Below, one piece after another: positions 10,203 through 19,015 of a stretch of 64,000 nucleotides of DNA. Source of the stretch: Acidobacteriota bacterium (lineage in GTDB: Bacteria > Acidobacteriota > Terriglobia > Terriglobales > Acidobacteriaceae); the NCBI GenBank assembly GCA_003225055.1, contig QIAU01000124.1:62001-126000 (forward strand), in the 5' to 3' direction. The notes below the pieces were generated by a model. It had not been told where the DNA came from. It searched no databases and saw nothing but the letters and a program-made list of their open reading frames with translations. Position 1 is the first letter of the stretch, and the number at the start of each line of letters is the position of its first letter. A program made the translations under genes and the position numbers.

Positions 10203-11216
10203 ATGACGAACCTGTTTCTAAGACAACTTCACTTGACTCTCCGCTGTTGCGCCTTACTGATTGCTCTTCTTCTTCCGCTTTCGGCGCTGGCCGATACCTG
10301 GCAACTGCAGGTCGGCGCGCAGAACGGTGACAAGGCACATCAAGCACTTGCCTTCTTGCCCAACGAGATCTGGATTCACTCCGGGGACAGCATTACGTGG
10401 ACATTTCAAACCAACGAGGTCCACACCGTCACTTTTCTGCAACCCGGGCAGGTGCGCCCGTCCCGCTTTGCCGGATGTCCGAGCGCCCCGAGCGGCGTCA
10501 CACCCGATTTCTCCGTCTTCGACGGCACCGCCTGTGTCAACAGTGGTGTGGTATCGAACAATAGCATGTTAGCGAGCCCGCCGACCTACACGGTGATTTT
10601 TCCCGTGACCGGCAGTTTTAAGTTGGTTTGCCTGGCTCACCCCAATATGACAGCCACTATCCATGTGCTGGCGTTGTCCACGCCGTTGCCCCACGATCAG
10701 GCCTTTTACGACAAACAGGCCAACCGGCAACGCGCCGATCTGCTTTCCGATGTGATGACATCCGCGCACAACCATCCCGGCTCCAATGACGTAACCGCCG
10801 GAGTGGGACACATTATGGGCAACGGCGGCGGAACTCAAACCATCTCGGTCATGCGCTTCATGGATGCGACGAAAGTGATCCATGTTGGCGAGACCGTGGA
10901 GTGGACGAGCGCAGAAGCAGTGACCAACCACACAATCACCTTCGGCCCCGAGCCCGACCCTCTAAACCAGATTCCGCCCTCTGCCAACGTCACGATGGAT
11001 GCTGATGGCGCCCGTCACGCCTTCATCACCTCTCCCTCTGACGTCGTACACTCCGGATTTATCACCCAGCCGCCGCAAGATCGTATCGGTCTGCCACAGG
11101 CCCCGTTGAGCGTGACGCGCTTCCGCGTGACCTTCACCCAGCCCGGCGTTTACCAGTACAAATGCGTGCTGCACGATGAGTTGGGAATGGTGGGAGAAAT
11201 CATCGTTTTGCGGTAG
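10203..11216 (+). CDS. Exported protein with two cupredoxin (plastocyanin-like) domains
   Basis: A GGAGGAG site precedes ATG 10203. Residues 1-30 are a signal peptide ending ALLLPLSALA. Domain 1 has the type-1 copper ligands His74 (NEVHTVTF) and Cys143, His146, Met149 (LVCLAHPNM). Domain 2 repeats the pattern: His243 (VTNHTITF), Cys321, His324, Met329 (YKCVLHDELGM). Both sites look complete, so the protein should carry two blue copper centres outside the cytoplasm. An electron-carrier role is the family expectation; the partner is unknown. Domain 1 is long (about 110 residues between first and second ligand), with an insertion containing a possible Cys92/Cys111 disulfide. A decayed single-domain cupredoxin lies at 16324. 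Confidence 0.85.
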   Translation: MTNLFLRQLHLTLRCCALLIALLLPLSALADTWQLQVGAQNGDKAHQALAFLPNEIWIHSGDSITWTFQTNEVHTVTFLQPGQVRPSRFAGCPSAPSGVTPDFSVFDGTACVNSGVVSNNSMLASPPTYTVIFPVTGSFKLVCLAHPNMTATIHVLALSTPLPHDQAFYDKQANRQRADLLSDVMTSAHNHPGSNDVTAGVGHIMGNGGGTQTISVMRFMDATKVIHVGETVEWTSAEAVTNHTITFGPEPDPLNQIPPSANVTMDADGARHAFITSPSDVVHSGFITQPPQDRIGLPQAPLSVTRFRVTFTQPGVYQYKCVLHDELGMVGEIIVLR

Positions 11217-11254
11217 CCGAAAAACCGTAAAGGCGCGGCATGGCGTGCGTTTAC

Positions 11255-11437
11255 CGAAAATTCCTTTCAGAGCCGTACTCGGCGGCATTGATTTCTTTGT
11301 CTGTACCGTCTACTCCGACTCGCAAAACCTTGACCAGCACCCCCCCGACCATTCGGCAGTTCGTCCCCCGAAGGCTTGTTCAGCTCGGCGAGATGGACGC
11401 TGTTGGCTTTTCCAGGAAATACACTGATAGCTTTCAT
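11255..11437 (-). pseudogene. N-terminal stub of a glucose 1-dehydrogenase-like zinc alcohol dehydrogenase
   Basis: From ATG at 11437 the minus strand reads MKAISVFPGKANSVHLAELN, the start of the archaeal/acidobacterial glucose dehydrogenase family. After a run of seven C on the plus strand (11340-11346) the frame shifts, and the next family segment appears one frame away (VLVKVLRVGVDGTDKEINAA). The rest of the ~350-residue protein is absent. It lies 30 bp downstream of the GH63 gene on the same strand, so glucosidase and glucose oxidation may once have been co-transcribed. Family call from memory of the N-terminal signature. Confidence 0.7.
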
Positions 11438-11466
11438 TTTTCGTGTCTCCGTTTACCTTGCTTTCG

Positions 11467-14151
11467 TTAGCCTGCGAACGCGATGCCAGCGGCTCTTTCG
11501 CGTTTTGTGGGTTTACCCGATTCGCCGCTTTGCTGCAGCATTTTGGCGACCAGGCCTGTCCAACCAGTCTGATGACTTGCGCCTGCGCCCCGGCCCGTAT
11601 CGGCGTGGAAGTATTCGTGAAAGAGAACAAGATGGTTCCAGTTGGGATCGGTCTGAAATTTGGTAATCTCGCGATAGACCGGGCGTTCGCCTTTTTCATC
11701 GCACAAGAAAATTTTCGAGAGCCGACGCGAGAGTTCGGCCGCCACTTCCCACAACGTAAGCCTGTTGCCGGAGTGCGACGGGAATTCGACTTTGAAGTCG
11801 TCGCCTAGATAGTGATGAAATTTCTGCAACGACTCGACCAGTAAGTAATTTACCGGGAACCAGATCGGCCCGCGCCAGTTGGAATTTCCGCCGAACAGGC
11901 CGGTACTCGATTCCGCAGGTTCATAGGTGACTCGATAGTCCATCCCGTTCACCGCCAACGTGTAGGGATGATCTTTGTGGTATCGGGAAAGCGCGCGTAT
12001 GCCGTAGGGGGACAGAAATTCGTTCTCATCGAGCATGAGTTCCAGCACCCGGCGCAGCTGGTCGCGCCCAACAATGGACAGCAACCTTCTTTCCGCTTTG
12101 CCGCGAGTGCGCATGCAAGCCACGTTGCCGATCAGGTCGGGGCGATTGTCGATGAACCATTCCAGACGGCGCTTGAATCCGGGCAGACGGTGCAGCAGTT
12201 CGGGTTCGAGCGTCTCTACCGCGAATAGCGGGATAAGACCGACCATGGAGCGGATCCGCATGGGATATTTGCGCCCATCGGGGAAGCGCAGGACGTCGTA
12301 AAAGAAACCGTCCATCTCATCCCAGAGTCCAATGCCATCATTGCCCCGATGATTCATGGCATGGGCGATGTAGATGAAGTGTTCCCAGAATTTGCTGGCG
12401 ACGTCTTCGTAGGCGGGATCTTCGTTGGCCAACTCCAGGGCAATGGCGAGCAGGTTCAGCGTGTACATGGCCATCCAGCTAGTGCCGTCGGACTGCTCGA
12501 TGGAACCGCCGGTCGGCAGAGGAGCGCTACGGTCGAAGACCCCAATGTTGTCGAGACCGAGAAATCCGCCCTGGAAGATATTCATTCCATCGGCGTCCTT
12601 GCGGTTCACCCACCAGGTGAAGTTCAGGAGGAGTTTGTGGAACACGCGCTCCAGGAATGCGCGATCCCCTTTGCCGCTGCGCTTCTTGTCGATCTTGTAC
12701 ACGCGCCACGCCGCCCAGGCATGGACTGGTGGATTCACATCTCCAAATGCCCACTCATAAGCCGGGAGCTGCCCGTTGGGATGCATGTACCACTCGCGCA
12801 GCAGCAGGACGAGTTGCTCCTTGGCGAATTCACAATCCACCAGCGCGAGTGGGACGCAGTGGAACGCCAAATCCCAAGCGGCGTACCAGGGATACTCCCA
12901 TTTGTCGGGCATCGAGATGACGTCTGCGTTATAAAGATGGGGCCACTGGCTGTTGCGCCCCCCCTTTCGCTCAGCCGGAGGAGGCGGACTGCCGGGGTCG
13001 CCTTCGAGCCACTGCCGCACGACGTAGTGATAGAACTGCTTGGACCAGAGCATTCCGGCAAAGCCTTGGCGCATCACGTTCTGGGCGTCGGCGGAAAGGT
13101 CCGGGGGGATAACAGTGCGGTAAAACTCGTCCGCTTCATTTTTGCGCAGAGCGAACAGCCGGTCGAAACCGTCAAACGCCGCCTCACTCACTCCAGAGAA
13201 TTCAATATCGGTGAGCCGCAACCGGAGCGTCACGCTGGCGCCGGCGGGAATTTGCAAGTTGTAGTGTGCGGCCGCCTTGGTGCCCATGGGCTGGGGGACA
13301 ACGGCGTCGCGTCTGCCGTTCACAATATAGTCGTTGATTCCGTCCTTCACGCACGCGCAGCGGTTCTCAACCCCGAACAGACGCTTCAGGTTCGTCTCAT
13401 TTTCGGTGAAAAGCAGTTGGGGCGAACCTTCGCAATAAAGCCATCGTTTCCCCAAAGTTCGCTGGTCTAGCTCAATGCCTCCGGGGATCTGTCGCATGTC
13501 GGGACGAGCCTCATCGCTGCCCCGCGACCACGTGTTCCGGAACCATATTGTCGGCAACAGGCGCAGCGGCGCCGCTTCGGGACCACGGTTGACCGCGGTG
13601 ATCTTGATCAAAATGTCTTCAACGTCGCCCTTTGCGTATTCGACGAATACGTCGAAGTAGCGGTCGTCGTTGAACACGCCCGTATCGAGCAGTTCGAATT
13701 CAGGCTGGTCCTTTCCGCGACGGCGGTTTTCTTCGACTAGCTGCGAATAAGGAAACTGAGATTGCGGGTACTTATACAGATACTTCATGTAGGAATGGGT
13801 GGGAGTGCTGTCCAGGTAGAAGTAGTATTCCTTCACATCCTCGCCGTGGTTGCCTTCGTTTCCTGTAAGGCCGAACAGGCGCTCTTTCACAATGGCATCG
13901 CGCTCATTCCACAGGGCTAGGGCAAAGCAAGTGAATTGGTGGCGATCGGAGATCCCGGCGAGCCCGTCTTCGTTCCAGCGATACGCCCGGGAGCGGGCGT
14001 GATCATGAGGCAAGTACTCCCAGGCATTGCCGTGCGGGCTGTAGTCCTCCCGGACCGTGCCCCAGGCACGTTCGCTGAGGTAGGGACCCCAGCGCTTCCA
14101 ATGCTTCTTGCGTTGTTGCGATTCCTGCAGCCGAACCTCTTCTTGAGTCAT
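11467..14151 (-). CDS. Glycoside hydrolase family 63-type glucosidase
   Basis: An 894-residue protein matching the bacterial glucosidase/mannosylglycerate-hydrolase-like (GH63, six-hairpin toroid) family. Family stretches seen: [20 protein letters not shown] at the N-terminus, [31 protein letters not shown], and [20 protein letters not shown], where the Asp lies in the region expected for the general acid. No signal peptide is visible, so the enzyme is probably cytoplasmic and acts on alpha-glucosides. Length is typical (about 880). A glucose dehydrogenase remnant follows immediately downstream. Confidence 0.9.
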   Translation of the reverse strand: MTQEEVRLQESQQRKKHWKRWGPYLSERAWGTVREDYSPHGNAWEYLPHDHARSRAYRWNEDGLAGISDRHQFTCFALALWNERDAIVKERLFGLTGNEGNHGEDVKEYYFYLDSTPTHSYMKYLYKYPQSQFPYSQLVEENRRRGKDQPEFELLDTGVFNDDRYFDVFVEYAKGDVEDILIKITAVNRGPEAAPLRLLPTIWFRNTWSRGSDEARPDMRQIPGGIELDQRTLGKRWLYCEGSPQLLFTENETNLKRLFGVENRCACVKDGINDYIVNGRRDAVVPQPMGTKAAAHYNLQIPAGASVTLRLRLTDIEFSGVSEAAFDGFDRLFALRKNEADEFYRTVIPPDLSADAQNVMRQGFAGMLWSKQFYHYVVRQWLEGDPGSPPPPAERKGGRNSQWPHLYNADVISMPDKWEYPWYAAWDLAFHCVPLALVDCEFAKEQLVLLLREWYMHPNGQLPAYEWAFGDVNPPVHAWAAWRVYKIDKKRSGKGDRAFLERVFHKLLLNFTWWVNRKDADGMNIFQGGFLGLDNIGVFDRSAPLPTGGSIEQSDGTSWMAMYTLNLLAIALELANEDPAYEDVASKFWEHFIYIAHAMNHRGNDGIGLWDEMDGFFYDVLRFPDGRKYPMRIRSMVGLIPLFAVETLEPELLHRLPGFKRRLEWFIDNRPDLIGNVACMRTRGKAERRLLSIVGRDQLRRVLELMLDENEFLSPYGIRALSRYHKDHPYTLAVNGMDYRVTYEPAESSTGLFGGNSNWRGPIWFPVNYLLVESLQKFHHYLGDDFKVEFPSHSGNRLTLWEVAAELSRRLSKIFLCDEKGERPVYREITKFQTDPNWNHLVLFHEYFHADTGRGAGASHQTGWTGLVAKMLQQSGESGKPTKRERAAGIAFAG

Positions 14152-14164
14152 GTTCGTGCTCCGA

Positions 14165-14630
14165 TCAACTCAGATCACGTGCAGCAACCAGGCGAACCCA
14201 TCCGCGATTTGCGTTGCTTTCGAGGGGATGCCCGTCAGGGTCTTTGAAGAAAAACGCTCGGATTCCGGCGGCGTTCTTGTTCCAGTCGGGCAGGCGCTGA
14301 GGTGCCGAGAAAGTGTGCTCAACCTTATTCTTCATTCTTCCGGAGCCAGGCATAGGCTTTATCCATGTCACTCACGATGATCGCAAGGTGCTGGAATGAG
14401 CCGCCATTGCTACGCGCATTCAGAGCAATCGGGCGCCCTTTTCGGAACAAGATACTCCGTCAGCTGGATATATTCATGCCCCAGTCGCATGCGGACGATG
14501 CGCACGCGTGCTCCGATGACACCTTCCAGATGGTCGTAGCTCTCACCAGCGACCTCGATATCAGACACCTTTTGAAAACTGAGCACGCCGGAGTAGAAGT
14601 TGACGGCACAATCCAGTCCGAGCATTCCGG
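14165..14630 (-). pseudogene. Broken VOC/glyoxalase-fold protein
   Basis: Three reading frames together give a vicinal-oxygen-chelate protein. Segment 1: AVNFYSGVLSFQKVSDIEV ... YIQLTEYLVPK. A one-base excess in the T4 run at 14439-14442 shifts the frame. Segment 2 continues as ...IALNARSNGGSFQHLAIIVS, then DMDKAYAWLRKN. A 7-bp tandem duplication (ATTCTTC twice, 14327-14340) shifts it again. Segment 3 finishes NKVEHTFSAPQRL ... FFFKDPDGHPLE. The N-terminus is also degraded. Two independent lesions, one of which is not a homopolymer slip, make a true pseudogene likely. Confidence 0.8.
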
Positions 14631-14674
14631 CAGCACATTCAGCACCGTAGGGTGGTTCGTGGGAGACATGCGGA

Positions 14675-15433
14675 TTAACGATGCATCAGACCTTTCAGTT
14701 CACGAAGATCGGTAGCGGCAGCATCGGAGACCAGGCAAAACCGCATATCTCCGGATTGCCACGCCGACCAGTTGTAGCCCCGGCGCGATCCCGAATTATC
14801 GGGAAGTCCTTCTGACTCCCGGGCAGGCCAGATGAACAGGTTAACGAAGTGCTTGCGGCGGGCATAGACCAGCGCCGCGACATTGTGCCCATCGACCACA
14901 TCCAGGCGCCCGCCCAGCAGCGAAAAGCCTTGTTCAGAGTAGTCAGAAACCGGAGGGATGAAATCCAGCTTGCCGTCGAACCACGGCTTCACCGTGTGCT
15001 GGTCGGTCGATTGTACATCGGTTAAATGTCCCGGCTGCAGGGAGCGTACATGGGCGTCAATCAGTTCGGCACTAATTCGCGCCGACTGTGTCCGTGATGG
15101 AGACAGGAGAAGCACAATCATAAGCGCAGCCGCTGCAGCGGCCAGAACGCTGAACGCTGGAGCAAGAAACCATTTTCGCGAGCTCACGGCATCGACGCGT
15201 TCTGCGCCCGTGGCCTGCGCGAGTTGCTTACGAAGCCGCTCACGGAACTGGGGCGACGCGTGCTCGTACAAGTTGCTGTTATGGAGAAGTGCGCGCAAAG
15301 ACTCGATCTCTTTCAGTTCGGCTTGGCATTCGAGGCAGCTCTCCAGATGACTTTCAAATTCCGTCGACCGTACTGCGTCTAGCTCACCGTCAAAATACCC
15401 GTGAACCGTGGTTTTCGTTAATTCGCAGTTCAA
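14675..15433 (-). CDS. Anti-sigma factor with zinc-finger N-terminus
   Basis: A 252-residue protein. The N-terminus has the zf-HC2 pattern: Cys3, His11 region and HLESCLEC (His29, Cys33, Cys36). One membrane helix lies around residues 88-108 (FLAPAFSVLAAAAAALMIVLLL), leaving a C-terminal part outside. It overlaps the stop of the ECF sigma gene by 4 bp (ATGA), the usual translationally coupled sigma/anti-sigma arrangement. It should hold the sigma factor at the membrane until a signal releases it. The signal is unknown. Confidence 0.85.
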   Translation of the reverse strand: MNCELTKTTVHGYFDGELDAVRSTEFESHLESCLECQAELKEIESLRALLHNSNLYEHASPQFRERLRKQLAQATGAERVDAVSSRKWFLAPAFSVLAAAAAALMIVLLLSPSRTQSARISAELIDAHVRSLQPGHLTDVQSTDQHTVKPWFDGKLDFIPPVSDYSEQGFSLLGGRLDVVDGHNVAALVYARRKHFVNLFIWPARESEGLPDNSGSRRGYNWSAWQSGDMRFCLVSDAAATDLRELKGLMHR

Positions 15434-15996
15434 AGCATCTCCTTCGCGGCAGCAGCAGTCAGGGTTCGCTGTAAACGTTCGCGCGCTCGGGACAAAGTGG
15501 ACATTACAGTGCCAATCGGAATTCCAGTAATCTCACCGATCTCCTTATAGGAGCACCCTTCCAGTTCCCTTAGCACGAGCACCTCTCTGGAGCGTGGGGA
15601 TAAGGATTCCAACGCCAGCATCAACCGTTGGCGTTCATCGGCCTGGGCCGCCACAGTCTCAGGGGTTGCCGAGGGCCGTTGATGCACTTCTTCATTGAAT
15701 TCTGTCATCAATCCCGATGGTCGATTCTTCTGCAGCCAGGTGTAGCAGGTGTTGCGGACAATCTGCAGCAGCCAGGCCCGCGCGTCGCCTCCGTGAAAAC
15801 GGTCGAAAAATCGGTAGGCGCGCAGCATGGCCTCTTGGACTACATCCTCCGAATCGGCACGGTTTCGCAGCAACCACCGAGCAAGATTGGCGGCGCTGTC
15901 CAGATGGGGCAACACAAGTTGCTCGAACCGAATTCTGTCTTGCGCCTCTAGCACGTCCCAGGTCCCTAGGCTCCAATGTATTAACTGCCGCTGCAT
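15430..15996 (-). CDS. ECF-family RNA polymerase sigma factor
   Basis: 188 residues. Region 2 is visible as LARWLLRNRADSEDVVQEAM and WLLQIVRNTCYTWLQKNR. Region 4 is visible as LSPRSREVLVLRELEGCSYK with the helix-turn-helix IGEITGIPIGTVMSTLSRAR. It is first in a two-gene unit with the anti-sigma factor, overlapping it by 4 bp. The start at ATG 15996 gives a slightly long N-terminus; a later start is possible. Target promoters cannot be stated. Confidence 0.9.
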   Translation of the reverse strand: MQRQLIHWSLGTWDVLEAQDRIRFEQLVLPHLDSAANLARWLLRNRADSEDVVQEAMLRAYRFFDRFHGGDARAWLLQIVRNTCYTWLQKNRPSGLMTEFNEEVHQRPSATPETVAAQADERQRLMLALESLSPRSREVLVLRELEGCSYKEIGEITGIPIGTVMSTLSRARERLQRTLTAAAAKEML

Positions 15997-16323
15997 GCAT
16001 TTTATTCCTGCAGATCCAGCTCAGAAAGTTAGGCGCGGTGGGATCGGTGGAATGGAATAAAGCTGGCTGCCTGTGGTTTATGCAGGTGTAGCACGTCCAG
16101 ACAGGCGGCGCGACCCCAGAATCTGACTTGACCTGTGGGGGGTAGCGTCGCCTGTATCCATCGGATGTGGCGGGACGACATGTCTGAACTGGATGCGCAA
16201 TGGCGAAAAATAGCTGTGCGATCCGAACCCCAGCGGTTTCATCGAGTACGACCATACTTTAATGACGGAATCGACCCCGATCGCCAGCCATGATGGGGGT
16301 CAAGTCCAAGGCCCGGGATACTG
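15997..16323. other. Intergenic region, probable sigma-factor promoter side
   Basis: About 330 bases upstream of the sigma/anti-sigma unit. Nothing with family resemblance was found before the cupredoxin remnant begins near 16324. Confidence 0.35.
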
Positions 16324-16416
16324 ATGAAAAGTATTCATACACCTTCACCAAAGCAGGCACGCACTCGTACTAGTGCAGCATTCACCCAAAGACGGGGGGA
16401 AATCGTTGTTCGGTAG
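16324..16416 (+). pseudogene. C-terminal remnant of a plastocyanin-like protein
   Basis: The plus strand reads DEKYSYTFTKAGTHSY, then TAG at 16371-16373, then CSIHPK. A small deletion shifts the frame to a terminal GEIVVR and TAG at 16414. This is the Cys-x2-His copper-binding end of a cupredoxin (usual form YTFTKAGTYSYFCSIHP), with an aromatic codon turned into a stop. The N-terminal part is not recognisable. It sits 44 bp before the DUF2231 remnant, so a small operon seems to have decayed here. Confidence 0.65.
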
Positions 16417-16459
16417 TCAACATCCGTTAGCGACGTCAACAGACTGGATCAATGCGAAT

Positions 16460-16890
16460 ATGGTGAACCCTTTCGATGTGCAAACGATTGTGCCGGCAAA
16501 ACCCGCACAGCACCTCGGGCTCATCCATTTTCCGATCGTTCGGTTTATGATTGGAGTTGGATTTGATCTGCTATCGAGAGAAAAACGCGATTCACAACCT
16601 GCCAGCGCCGCCTATTTTGAACCTATCCATTACTGCGGCGTCTGTGCTTCCTGCAGTTGGGACGGGTCTGCTAGCCTGACAGTTTGCTCTTGAGGGCAAG
16701 CGGCTCAAAGGTCTATTACTGTTGCACATCAGGGTAGCCTCAGTTGCCGCGGAGTTGCTGATTGCGTCGTGGTGGGTACGCTGGCGGACGCGCAAAGCGG
16801 AACCGGTATTCCCAGCCCGGATACCGCATTCCTGTCGAACTGCTCGGAGTAGCCGCCATCGCGCTGACAGCGCATCTCGGCTCATTTTAA
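16460..16890 (+). pseudogene. Decayed DUF2231-like membrane protein
   Basis: ATG 16460 begins MVNPFDVQTIVPAKPAQHLG, followed by LIHFPIVRFMIGVGFDLLSR, typical of small four-helix DUF2231 membrane proteins. A one-base insertion near 16618 changes frame. The next part, NLSITAASVLPAVGTGLLA, meets TGA at 16677 where Trp is expected, then QFALEGKRLKGLLLLH and ELLIASWWVRWR. A further shift near 16820 leads to PVELLGVAAIALTAHLGSF and TAA at 16888. Three lesions in 430 bases indicate real decay. Confidence 0.65.
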
Positions 16891-17204
16891 GTGGGGCAAC
16901 CCATGATTCACGCCGATCACTTCAACGCAATTCGAGCACACGTGGAGCACGGTGTACCTTTATGATCTGTTTCTCCACTTCATCAATCGTCGAGACTGCA
17001 GGAATGAAATAAACAGCAAAAGGTCTCGATTTTCAGAAAGCCAACTCCCGTGAGATTTTTGGGGCGACTCGCTGCGCCTGAATCCAAGCTATTGTCCTTG
17101 TCGATAACGAGTTTGGGCAGTCGACATTGGCCGTCGCCTGGCCCCACCTCTCCAGATTACTGACGTAGGGGATTGCCACAACCCCTACAATTTACCAGGT
17201 GTAA
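16891..17204. other. Intergenic region
   Basis: About 310 bases between the DUF2231 remnant and the 3' end of the exporter gene. No gene, repeat or clear terminator recognised. Confidence 0.35.
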
Positions 17205-18785
17205 CTAGTCAATTGCGTCGACAGAGGCTGCCGATTTCACAGGAATCATCTTCCAGGCAACGATGCTGCTGGCGATGCCGAGGCCGGCGCACAGCATAGT
17301 TATCAAACGGAACCCCGAGACAAAGGCCTGTGCGATTCCGGTGCGAATTATGCCAGACCTGGCCGGATCGAGACTGGCAGGAAGCTGGAGGCCGGCGAGT
17401 TGAATAGCATTTGCCTCAACTTGCTGTGAAACGGCGGAAGGTATGCCAAAGTGCCATAAAAAATGGGCCAATCGGAAGGCGAAGACGCTTACCATCAGGA
17501 CTCCAAAGATGGCAATCGCCAGAACACCGGCAACTCGGGCAACAGCATTGTTGATGCCCGAGGCCGTCCCGGCATGATCCCCATCAACCGAACTCATGAC
17601 CAGTGTAGTCAAAGGAGCCACGCTGACCGCCATACCTAAACCCAGGACCACAAATGCGGGGAAAAATGTTCTCCAGTAACTGCCTGTTGTCCCGGGCATA
17701 GCGAAGAGCGCAAAGCCAAGGGCAGCAATAAGCGGACCAACTATCAGCGGGGTTCTTGGCCCGTAACGTGTGACCAGCCCACCGGACCAGCGCGAAAGGG
17801 AGAACATAAGCAAAATCATGGGCAGCATGGCCGCGCCGGTAGCAGTGGCCGAATATTGGCGTACCTGGATGAGGTTCAGGGGGAACAGGAAAAAGAAGAT
17901 TCCTAAAGCAGCGTACAGACATAACGTCAGCAGGTTGGCACCCGCGAACGCCCGCGATTGAAACAGTTCCAAGGGAACCATGGGCGAACTAACCTTGGCC
18001 TCCGCTACCACAAACCCGACCAGACAAGCCGCGCCCACGACCAAGCTTCCGAGAACCAGGGGATCTCGCCAGCCGTGCGTCTGCGACTCAATTAGGCCAT
18101 TCACGATTCCACCAAGTCCGGCGGATGCGGCCAGAGCGCCTAGCCAATCTATGTGCCCACCGACCGGATTGCGGCTTTCCGGAACATGCCATAAGGTGAT
18201 TGCGACCACTGCAGCGGCCATTGGAAGGTTAATGAAGAACACCCAGTGCCAAGAAGCATGTTCAATAAGCCATCCACCCAATACCGGCCCCATCGCCGAA
18301 GTGATGGCAGTAAAACCCGACCAAGTCCCGATAGCACGACCTCGAGAATCCTCCGTGAAGCTCGCGCTGATAATGCCGAGGCTGCCGGGCACAAGAAGGG
18401 CCGCGCCGATGCCTTGTATCGAGCGTCCCACAATCAACTGCCGGATGGTCGGGCTAAAGCCGCAAACAGCCGAGGCCGCGGCAAACAGGAGCACTCCAAT
18501 CACAAACATGAAACGTCGGCCAACGATGTCGCCGAGGGCGCCTCCTGCCAGAATTAAGGCAGAGAGAAACAAACCATACGACTCGATGACCCACTGTACA
18601 TCCACGACGGTCGTGCGAAAGCTGGACTGGAGCGCAGGAAGAGCGACATTGACGACCGTGCTATCGATGAATGCCATGCTCGAGCCGAGGATCGCGGCCG
18701 CCAATACCCAGGGACCGGATTTGTCGCGGCAAGGAACGCCATCACCGGCTGAGCGAATTATTCCTTCATCACAGGGCGGCTTCAT
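17205..18785 (-). CDS. DHA2-family (EmrB/QacA-type) MFS drug exporter
   Basis: 526 residues from ATG 18785 (MKPPCDEGIIRSAGDG). The frame is open further upstream, but that part is not protein-like. About 14 hydrophobic helices. The first helix region carries the DHA2 signature SMAFIDSTVVNVALPALQSS. Motif A is LGDIVGRRFMFVIGVLLF, and motif C-like VPGSLGIISASFTEDSRGRA follows. It is expected in the inner membrane as a proton-coupled multidrug exporter; the substrate is unknown. It is divergent from the receiver/thioredoxin-reductase-like gene at 19016, with about 230 bases between starts. Confidence 0.88.
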   Translation of the reverse strand: MKPPCDEGIIRSAGDGVPCRDKSGPWVLAAAILGSSMAFIDSTVVNVALPALQSSFRTTVVDVQWVIESYGLFLSALILAGGALGDIVGRRFMFVIGVLLFAAASAVCGFSPTIRQLIVGRSIQGIGAALLVPGSLGIISASFTEDSRGRAIGTWSGFTAITSAMGPVLGGWLIEHASWHWVFFINLPMAAAVVAITLWHVPESRNPVGGHIDWLGALAASAGLGGIVNGLIESQTHGWRDPLVLGSLVVGAACLVGFVVAEAKVSSPMVPLELFQSRAFAGANLLTLCLYAALGIFFFLFPLNLIQVRQYSATATGAAMLPMILLMFSLSRWSGGLVTRYGPRTPLIVGPLIAALGFALFAMPGTTGSYWRTFFPAFVVLGLGMAVSVAPLTTLVMSSVDGDHAGTASGINNAVARVAGVLAIAIFGVLMVSVFAFRLAHFLWHFGIPSAVSQQVEANAIQLAGLQLPASLDPARSGIIRTGIAQAFVSGFRLITMLCAGLGIASSIVAWKMIPVKSAASVDAID

Positions 18786-19015
18786 GCACGCTCTGGATGC
18801 TTTCGTGGATGCAGGAGATTCGAAAATGTCAGCAGAATATTTCGGCCAAGCGATGGTTGCGCCGGTCCGGTGCGGGTTGTGGGTGCCATTTCGTTTCAAC
18901 CAAATTGCGCCAGTCGTAGCCGTATACCAAGAGACTCCCATCGGCGGCGGAATTTTTTTGTATCCATCTGCTGGTCTTCGCAATCATCCTGTCAAAACGA
19001 GGCCTGCGAGCAATC

